From Chloroflexota bacterium (lineage in GTDB: Bacteria > Chloroflexota > Limnocylindria > Limnocylindrales > CSP1-4), in assembly GCA_021789355.1 (NCBI GenBank), contig JAJYJR010000183.1:1-9765 (forward strand): a stretch of DNA of 9,765 nt, in the 5' to 3' direction. The notes beneath the pieces are model-generated. The model had not been told where the DNA came from. It saw only the letters and a list, made by a program, of their open reading frames with translations, and did no database searches. This document shows, piece by piece, positions 6,290-9,765 of this stretch. The position numbers and the translations under genes were made by a program. Position 1 is the first letter of the stretch. Every line of letters starts with the position of its first letter.

Positions 6290-6780
6290 TCGCCAGCGCT
6301 GACGCGCTGCTGACGTACCTCGCCGACCTGGTCGAGCAGATCGAGCGGCTCGCGGTGACGGTTCTGCCACCGAATGACGCCGACGAGATCGAGTTGGGCC
6401 GGGAGGACGACGGCTCGCTCGTCATCGACCTGGAGTGCCGTCCGCCACTCGCGCGGCGATCTGCCGACGTCGAGATCGAGGTCTTCGAGCGCTGGCGCCC
6501 GAGCGGGCGCGATCAGTTCGAGCGAGTCGACTACAAGTTCGAGATCCGCCATCACGAGCTGGGCTATCGACGGGCGTTCCATCGCCACGACGCCGAGCGC
6601 TTCCTCCGGGCCTTCGACGTCGCAACGCACGAGCATTGCGAGGCCACCCCCGGGTATGCCACCTGCGCCCACTACTTCGGCGACCCTGTGGCAGATGCCA
6701 GCGCTGGTTTCCGCCGCGTCTACGAGCTGTGGCTGACGGACGAGAAGCCCGACTGCTCCGCTCTGCTCTGTCTCGGTTGA
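6286..6780 (+). CDS. Protein of unknown function, coupled to the HTH gene
   Basis: A 164-residue soluble protein without signal peptide or membrane segment. TTG 6286 overlaps the preceding stop by 4 bases, so it likely depends on coupled translation. It opens with a helical stretch (residues 4-24) and an acidic strand-like segment (DEIELGREDDGSLVIDLEC). A core rich in His and aromatic residues follows: VDYKFEIRHHELGYRRAFHRHD (82-102), then DVATHEHCEA (111-120), and finally YATCAHYFGDPVADASAGFRRVYELWL. His/Asp clusters such as HRHD and THEH could bind metal or form a nuclease-like site. The layout and His-rich core faintly recall TumE-like (DUF6516) toxins and other small proteins encoded next to HTH partners, but I do not recognise the family with confidence. 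It is treated as a candidate effector of a two-gene module. Confidence 0.7.
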   Translation: MIASADALLTYLADLVEQIERLAVTVLPPNDADEIELGREDDGSLVIDLECRPPLARRSADVEIEVFERWRPSGRDQFERVDYKFEIRHHELGYRRAFHRHDAERFLRAFDVATHEHCEATPGYATCAHYFGDPVADASAGFRRVYELWLTDEKPDCSALLCLG

Positions 6781-6784
6781 GCGC

Positions 6785-7298
6785 TTGGCCGCTTCACTCC
6801 ACGGCACGCTGTTATGCGTGGGCGCCCTGTTCCCATCGTCGCTGCCGGAGTTCCAGGCCGTCTTTCCTGACGACGCGGCATGCCGGCGTTACCTCGTCGA
6901 GCGCCGTTGGCCCGTCGGCTTCCGTTGCCCGGCCTGGAGGCACGACGCCGCCTGGGAACGAAGTGGGTTGCGGTTCCTATGCCGCGGCTGCCGGCGGGAG
7001 ACCTCCATCACGGCCGGCACTGTCCTCCACGGCTCCCACCTGCCGTTGCTGACCTGGTTCTGGGCGGCCTACCTGGTTGCGACGCTGCCGGGCCTGAATG
7101 CACTCACGCTGTGGCGGACCCTTTGGGATTGGGAGCCACAAGACTGCCTGGACGCTACTCGATCGGCTTCGGGCCGCCATGTCGGCACTCGACCTGCCCC
7201 AGCCCATCGGCACCGTCGAGGCCGATGAGACAGCAGTCGGCGGGTACCAGCCTGGGCGACGCGGCTTCGCGGGCGCGAACAAGACGACGGTGCTCGCA
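6785..7298 (+). pseudogene. IS1595-family transposase remnant, frameshifted and truncated
   Basis: Starting in the frame of TTG 6785, the translation has the IS1595 N-terminal pattern LPEFQAVFPDDAACRRYLVERRWP, then a zinc ribbon, then SITAGTVLHGSHLPLLTWFWAAYLVA and LNALTLWRTL. Near 7122-7124 (CCCTTTGGG) one extra T shifts the frame. Reading resumes one frame over with GIGSHKTAWTLLDRLRAAM, then VEADETAVGGYQPGRRGFAGANKTTVL, which holds the first catalytic Asp (about base 7224). Likeness ends near 7298, so the other DDE-type catalytic residues and the C-terminal half are gone. The first zinc-ribbon CxxC is also damaged (CPAW where CPxC is expected), while CRGC is intact. It cannot be active. No terminal inverted repeats could be assigned. 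Confidence 0.85.
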
Positions 7299-7464
7299 GA
7301 TGATCCTTCGCCGGGACCCGCCACGCAGCGTCCATGCCGCGCACTTCGGCCCTCCCGGCGGTCGGGATCGGCAGGCCGGTCAGGCAGATTGCCCCGGGGA
7401 ACGGCAGCTCCCACTGGGCAGAATGTCTCGGGCCCGCTCGATGCCGGATCCCCGGCGAAACCGA

Positions 7465-7487
7465 CGTCCGGTCAACCCCTCCGGACG
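7465..7487. repeat. 7-bp inverted repeat
   Basis: CGTCCGG (7465-7471) and CCGGACG (7481-7487) flank a 9-base loop. It is the first of two hairpins in tandem between the transposase remnant and the tRNA fragment. Confidence 0.4.
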
Positions 7488-7493
7488 ACACCT

Positions 7494-7549
7494 TTCCGAC
7501 CGTTCTTCGGCTTGAGTAGCGCGGAATCAGGCCGAAGCTCGGTCAGGAA
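7494..7549. repeat. Long imperfect hairpin beside the tRNA fragment
   Basis: GACCGTTCTTCGGC (7498-7511) pairs with GCCGAAGCTCGGTC (7531-7544) at 12 of 14 positions. With a one-base bulge the stem extends through TTCC / GGAA. The loop is 19 bases. It lies 8 bases from the 3' end of the minus-strand tRNA fragment, where a tRNA terminator would lie, but it has no T-run. It could also be a mobile-element end. Confidence 0.45.
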
Positions 7550-7556
7550 TGGGGTT

Positions 7557-7611
7557 TGGAGCGGGAGACGGGACTCGAACCCGCGACATTCTGCTTGGGA
7601 AGCAAGGACTC
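7557..7611 (-). tRNA. tRNA-Gly(CCC), 3' portion only
   Basis: Read on the minus strand, this carries the end of the D-arm (GAGT), an anticodon arm with loop TTCCCAA (anticodon CCC, glycine), a short variable region and a T-arm (GCGGG TTCGAGT CCCGT). The acceptor strand CTCCCGC, discriminator T and encoded CCA (7559-7557) complete it. The matching 5' acceptor strand GCGGGAG and first D-stem strand are not found at the right distance. The best 5' placement pairs only four of seven acceptor positions, and the D-loop would be far too long. I therefore read it as a tRNA fragment, such as an att-site copy left by an integrating element. A degenerate but expressed tRNA is less likely. The upper anticodon stem includes a G-T wobble and an A-C mismatch. 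Confidence 0.6.
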
Positions 7612-8339
7612 GTGGCCCTCTGCCCAAGCCCGATCCTGACGATGCATCGACCCTACCGTACCCGGGGAGCGGGAGTCAAGGCGGGATCTCGAAGGATCGA
7701 TCAGCATGCCTTCGATCGCCACGATCCCAACCCGCTTGCGCGGTGGCGCGAGCCCCCGATCGTGGAGCTTCGGCGCTTCAACTGCACCGACCGTTGATCG
7801 AACAGGACCCATCCGTCCCAACCTTCTGTCTCATCTGGTACCTGCCGTGGGGCGGCCCGGAACTGGCGATTGCGACCGGACGCGAGTCCTCGTTGAAGGT
7901 GGCCAGATGTCAAGGGTGCCAGGCGTCGGCGGGATGATGTCGACGCAGTGGAGGAAGCGGATTGATGGCTTTGCTCCCTTCTCGAGAGGCACTTCGCCCG
8001 AGTGCGGCGGGTGGTGGGCGCCCAAGGCAGACCGCCGGGTGGCCGCCTTGTCCGACAACGGAAGCCCATGGGCGATGCCGGCGACCGCCAGTTCGGAACC
8101 GGCCTCAGCGACTGATCCGTTCGCTTGTGGTGACGCGAGTGAATCCTTTCGCGGGATTCGCGAAACATCCTTTCGCGGCGCCGTACCGGCGATAGCACGG
8201 GGTGCCGCCAAGGGGGCCGTTCCTTGTTCGGCAGGAGGTGTTGTTTCTATTGGCTTCCCGGAAGCTCCGGGGGGTCCCGGGGCGACGCTTTGGGCTCGTC
8301 ACTCGCCTTTACAGAGCAGCACAGTCACCGAGTTTCCTG
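7612..8339. other. About 730 bases with no recognisable gene
   Basis: Several open frames cross this stretch on both strands, but they overlap one another, lack clear ribosome binding sites and encode low-likelihood Arg/Ser/Pro/Gly-rich sequence. A copy of GGAGCGGGAG at 7666-7675 repeats the tRNA acceptor end (7558-7567). Small repeats lie at 8141-8178. I read it as decayed mobile or island DNA. Confidence 0.45.
8141..8178. repeat. Nested direct and inverted TTTCGCG repeats
   Basis: ATCCTTTCGCGG occurs at 8143-8154 and again at 8167-8178. Between them, TTTCGCG (8147-8153) pairs with CGCGAAA (8159-8165) across a 5-base loop, while GAATCC (8141-8146) can pair with GGATTC (8154-8159). The two hairpins exclude each other. 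No gene is adjacent, so the role is unknown. Confidence 0.5.
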
Positions 8340-8370
8340 TCAGGCTAGCACGCGCGTACAGCTCGCCTGA
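8340..8370 (-). terminator. Hairpin downstream of the minus-strand HTH gene
   Basis: TCAGGCTAGC (8340-8349) and GCTCGCCTGA (8361-8370) pair at 9 of 10 positions around an 11-base loop. It starts 40 bases past the stop of the minus-strand gene. No T-run follows, so terminator function is inferred from position and stem strength. Confidence 0.4.
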
Positions 8371-8409
8371 ACGCCGACTCCAGGGGGAACGAGCGAGTAG
8401 GACGAGCGG

Positions 8410-9393
8410 TCAGTTCGACTGCCGTGGGGCAAGCTCGGGCGCGCCCCGTGGGGCGACCTCGATGTGCACCCCGATCGCCAGGCGCGCGTCGGGCATACCC
8501 CTGGGCACCCACAGCGGGGAGCGATGCACGTCGACCTCGGTGCGCAGTTGGGCACGCCCGGAGAGCCAGGTCTCGAGCCGGAGCGCCTCGGGCAGGTGGG
8601 AGGCGTCGATGCTGGGGTCGAGCGCCATGCTCAGGATGAAGCGGACGTTCTCCGCGGCGCTGTTGGCGATGTGCTGCAGGTCGAACGGCTGATGCAGCCT
8701 GCCGAACCGGGGGTCGGCGGCGAGCTCCTTGTGCGCTGGCGCATAGTCGGCCTGCCCGTACAGGTAGAAGGCTCGCGCCCAGCGGAAGTGGGCGTCGGTC
8801 AGGTCGTAGAAGTGGTGGAGCAGGGCCCACTGGGCGGCGACGATCGCGTAGGCTCGCGGCCCGTCCACCTGCGCGCCGGGATCCTCGGGGCCGACGACCT
8901 CGACCAGGCGCCGGCGCAGCTCGGTCTCGTGGAGCGCCCCATCGCGCACGCTGGCGAGCAGCTCGTCGACAAGGATCTCCTTCGCGCGGGCGGGTGCGCC
9001 CGGCCGTGTCAGATCGCGGACCAGCTTCCGTGCCCACGCCGTGCCCCGAAACGTCCGAGCGTCCCGGCTGGCCTGGCAGTAGGTCTCCAGGCAGCGCCTG
9101 ACCTGGCGGACGGGGATGTAGTCTTCACCCCACAGGAGCCAGACGAAGACCGGGATATTCGTCAGTGCCCGGATCGTCTGGGTCTGTCGGTGATGCTGCA
9201 GGAGGCTGAGAAGGAGCTGGCGCTGCTCCTCGGGCCAACGACGGTCGACCCCCTTCCCGCGGCTCCTGCCGATCGCCCGCGCCTGGTCGAGCAGCCCGAT
9301 GGTCACCCAGCGTTCGACGAGCTTCGCGCTGATGCGGTAGCCGTGCCGGCGTGCCTCGGCGACGAGCTGCGCCTGTGTGTAGCTCGCTTCCAT
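8410..9393 (-). CDS. 327-residue protein with MerR-like N-terminal HTH
   Basis: Residues 5-37 (YTQAQLVAEARRHGYRISAKLVERWVTIGLL) match the MerR-type HTH pattern, in which a helix-turn-helix is followed by a W/Y..IGLL turn. Residues 45-70 (RGKGVDRRWPEEQRQLLLSLLQHHRQ) resemble the MerR wing and its following helix. The ~250-residue C-terminal part is mostly helical with many aromatic residues (for example ALLHHFYDLTDAHFRWARAFYLYGQADYAP) and is unlike any effector domain I recognise. No membrane segment or cysteine metal site is visible. The ATG at 9393 has GAGGAG 12 bases upstream, a long spacer. It is divergent from the zinc-finger microprotein gene, 113 bases away, with a palindrome between, so it may regulate that gene or itself. 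Function unknown; a DNA-binding role is inferred from the N-terminus only. Confidence 0.8.
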   Translation of the reverse strand: MEASYTQAQLVAEARRHGYRISAKLVERWVTIGLLDQARAIGRSRGKGVDRRWPEEQRQLLLSLLQHHRQTQTIRALTNIPVFVWLLWGEDYIPVRQVRRCLETYCQASRDARTFRGTAWARKLVRDLTRPGAPARAKEILVDELLASVRDGALHETELRRRLVEVVGPEDPGAQVDGPRAYAIVAAQWALLHHFYDLTDAHFRWARAFYLYGQADYAPAHKELAADPRFGRLHQPFDLQHIANSAAENVRFILSMALDPSIDASHLPEALRLETWLSGRAQLRTEVDVHRSPLWVPRGMPDARLAIGVHIEVAPRGAPELAPRQSN

Positions 9394-9465
9394 CGCCCGT
9401 TACAACTCCTCGCGGTTCCGCCGTAGACGGTGGCTGTGGCCGCGCTGGAATCAAGGGTACGCACT

Positions 9466-9480
9466 GGCCGAGGGTCGGCC
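9466..9480. promoter_or_regulatory. Palindrome in the divergent intergenic region
   Basis: GGCCGA (9466-9471) and TCGGCC (9475-9480) flank GGG. It lies between the two divergent genes, 26 bases before the microprotein start, where an HTH regulator could bind. GC-rich palindromes this short also arise by chance, and no convincing -35/-10 pair was found on either strand. Confidence 0.3.
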
Positions 9481-9506
9481 GGGTGCACTATTGGGGAGGA
9501 TCGGCG

Positions 9507-9641
9507 ATGTGCCCGATCTGCATGTCCGTCATCTCGACGAGCGAGGGCGAGCTCATCTCGCACCTGCTCGCCAAACACCCCAGCGAGTCGGCCGCGCTGG
9601 GGCTCGCGCTGAGCCTCGCCAACATCGCCTTGGCGAAGTGA
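9507..9641 (+). CDS. 44-residue C2H2-type zinc-finger microprotein, possibly truncated by an IS
   Basis: ATG 9507 follows an excellent ribosome binding site, GGGGAGGA (9493-9500), with a 6-base spacer. That supports translation of this short gene and argues against the longer upstream frame. Residues 2-24 have the pattern Cys2-x2-Cys5-x13-His19-x4-His24 (CPICMSVISTSEGELISHLLAKH), which fits a single C2H2-like zinc finger. A hydrophobic helix (AALGLALSLANIAL) follows. A lone finger seldom binds DNA strongly, so it may bind a protein or RNA. The TGA stop (9639-9641) is also the first three bases of the IS3-type terminal repeat, so the natural C-terminus may lie beyond the insertion and be lost. 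Its divergent neighbour is a MerR-like HTH protein, a possible partner or regulator. Confidence 0.65.
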   Translation: MCPICMSVISTSEGELISHLLAKHPSESAALGLALSLANIALAK

Positions 9642-9765
9642 ACCGCCCTGGGTTTCGTGGAGACCCTGACGGTTGGGATCAGGCGGCGGGACTCACCTCC
9701 GATCTGGCATGGTAGGCGGCCTCGAACTCGGCGGGCGGCAGGTAGCCGCAGGCCTCGTGGAGCCG
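9639..9765 (-). mobile_element. IS3-family insertion sequence, 3' end (partial)
   Basis: TGAACCGCCCTGGG, continuing to about 9663, matches the usual terminal inverted repeat of many IS3-family elements in high-GC bacteria (TGAACCGCCCCGGG-like). Inside it, reading inward on the minus strand, is the C-terminus of the transposase. The element runs out of the window, so its other end and target duplication cannot be seen. Confidence 0.75.
9679..9765 (-). CDS. IS3-family transposase (OrfB), C-terminal end, partial
   Basis: The last 28 codons on the minus strand read RLHEACGYLPPAEFEAAYHA and then RSEVSPAA before a TGA stop (9681-9679). LGYLPPAEFEAAY-like sequence is the characteristic C-terminal end of IS3-family integrase-core transposases, just after the DDE catalytic domain. 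The stop lies about 40 bases inside the element's terminal repeat, the usual spacing. The catalytic part lies outside the window, so whether the transposase is intact cannot be told. Confidence 0.85.
   Translation of the reverse strand, partial: RLHEACGYLPPAEFEAAYHARSEVSPAA

Noticed and set aside
7543..7821. Short proteins ending or starting with DGTRTRDILLGKQ or QNVAGSSPVSRS sequences
   Set aside because: These are well-known artefacts of translating tRNA genes and only confirm the tRNA-Gly fragment at 7557-7611.
7701..8211. Minus-strand frames of 126-165 residues in the gene-poor stretch
   Set aside because: They overlap each other in different frames, have no clear start signals and are of low-complexity basic composition.
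7706..8692. Plus-strand 328-residue frame containing SDNGSPW, reminiscent of IS481/IS3 transposase DNGSPW
   Set aside because: Only seven residues match, the surrounding sequence lacks any integrase-core pattern, and the frame runs antisense into the minus-strand HTH gene. Chance is more likely.
9351..9506. Longer 96-residue version of the zinc-finger microprotein
   Set aside because: It would overlap the start of the divergent gene, and the added residues look non-coding. The strong ribosome binding site marks ATG 9507.
1..9765. CRISPR array, rRNA or known riboswitch
   Set aside because: No regularly spaced repeats, rRNA cores or recognisable riboswitch motifs were seen on either strand.

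Overview
The window is high-GC DNA (about 70% G+C in its core genes) with GTG and TTG starts and Shine-Dalgarno sites 6 bases before several starts. It looks like a soil or aquatic bacterium of the Chloroflexota (Limnocylindria-like) or Actinomycetota. That placement is a style judgement, and no marker gene decides it.

Layout. (1) 1-1305: a promoter, palindromic operator and ribosome binding site drive the first ~74 codons of a DUF4143-type AAA ATPase, which breaks off near base 305. A lower-GC gene for a secreted papain/C39-like cysteine peptidase follows. (2) 1306-3541: a hairpin-bearing gap, then an ECF sigma factor overlapping by 8 bases a membrane anti-sigma-like protein whose outer part has six SxDGxxW repeats, as in a six-bladed beta-propeller. 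A GAACC-N17-CGTC element lies upstream, which suggests self-control. (3) 3696-5970: a TetR-family regulator and a 14-segment DHA2 (EmrB/QacA-type) drug exporter on the same strand. The same 18-base palindrome ACTTAGTGAGTGCTAAGT sits in the promoter of each, so this reads as a self-contained, drug-inducible efflux module. (4) 5982-6780: a hairpin, then a small excisionase/MerR-like HTH protein overlapping by 4 bases a 164-residue protein of unknown function. The layout is that of a toxin-antitoxin or other two-gene accessory module.

(5) 6785-8409: decayed mobile DNA. It holds a frameshifted and truncated IS1595-type transposase, tandem hairpins, the 3' portion of a tRNA-Gly(CCC) gene on the minus strand, and about 800 bases with no recognisable gene. 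(6) 8410-9641: a minus-strand 327-residue protein with a MerR-like N-terminal HTH, divergent from a 44-codon gene with a C2H2-type zinc-finger pattern. (7) 9639-9765: the end of an IS3-family element, with its terminal repeat and the transposase C-terminus. Its first three bases, TGA, supply the stop codon of the zinc-finger microprotein.

Overall, two intact regulatory modules (sigma/anti-sigma and TetR/efflux) sit among gene fragments, IS debris and a tRNA fragment, which fits a genomic island or a recombination-prone accessory region.
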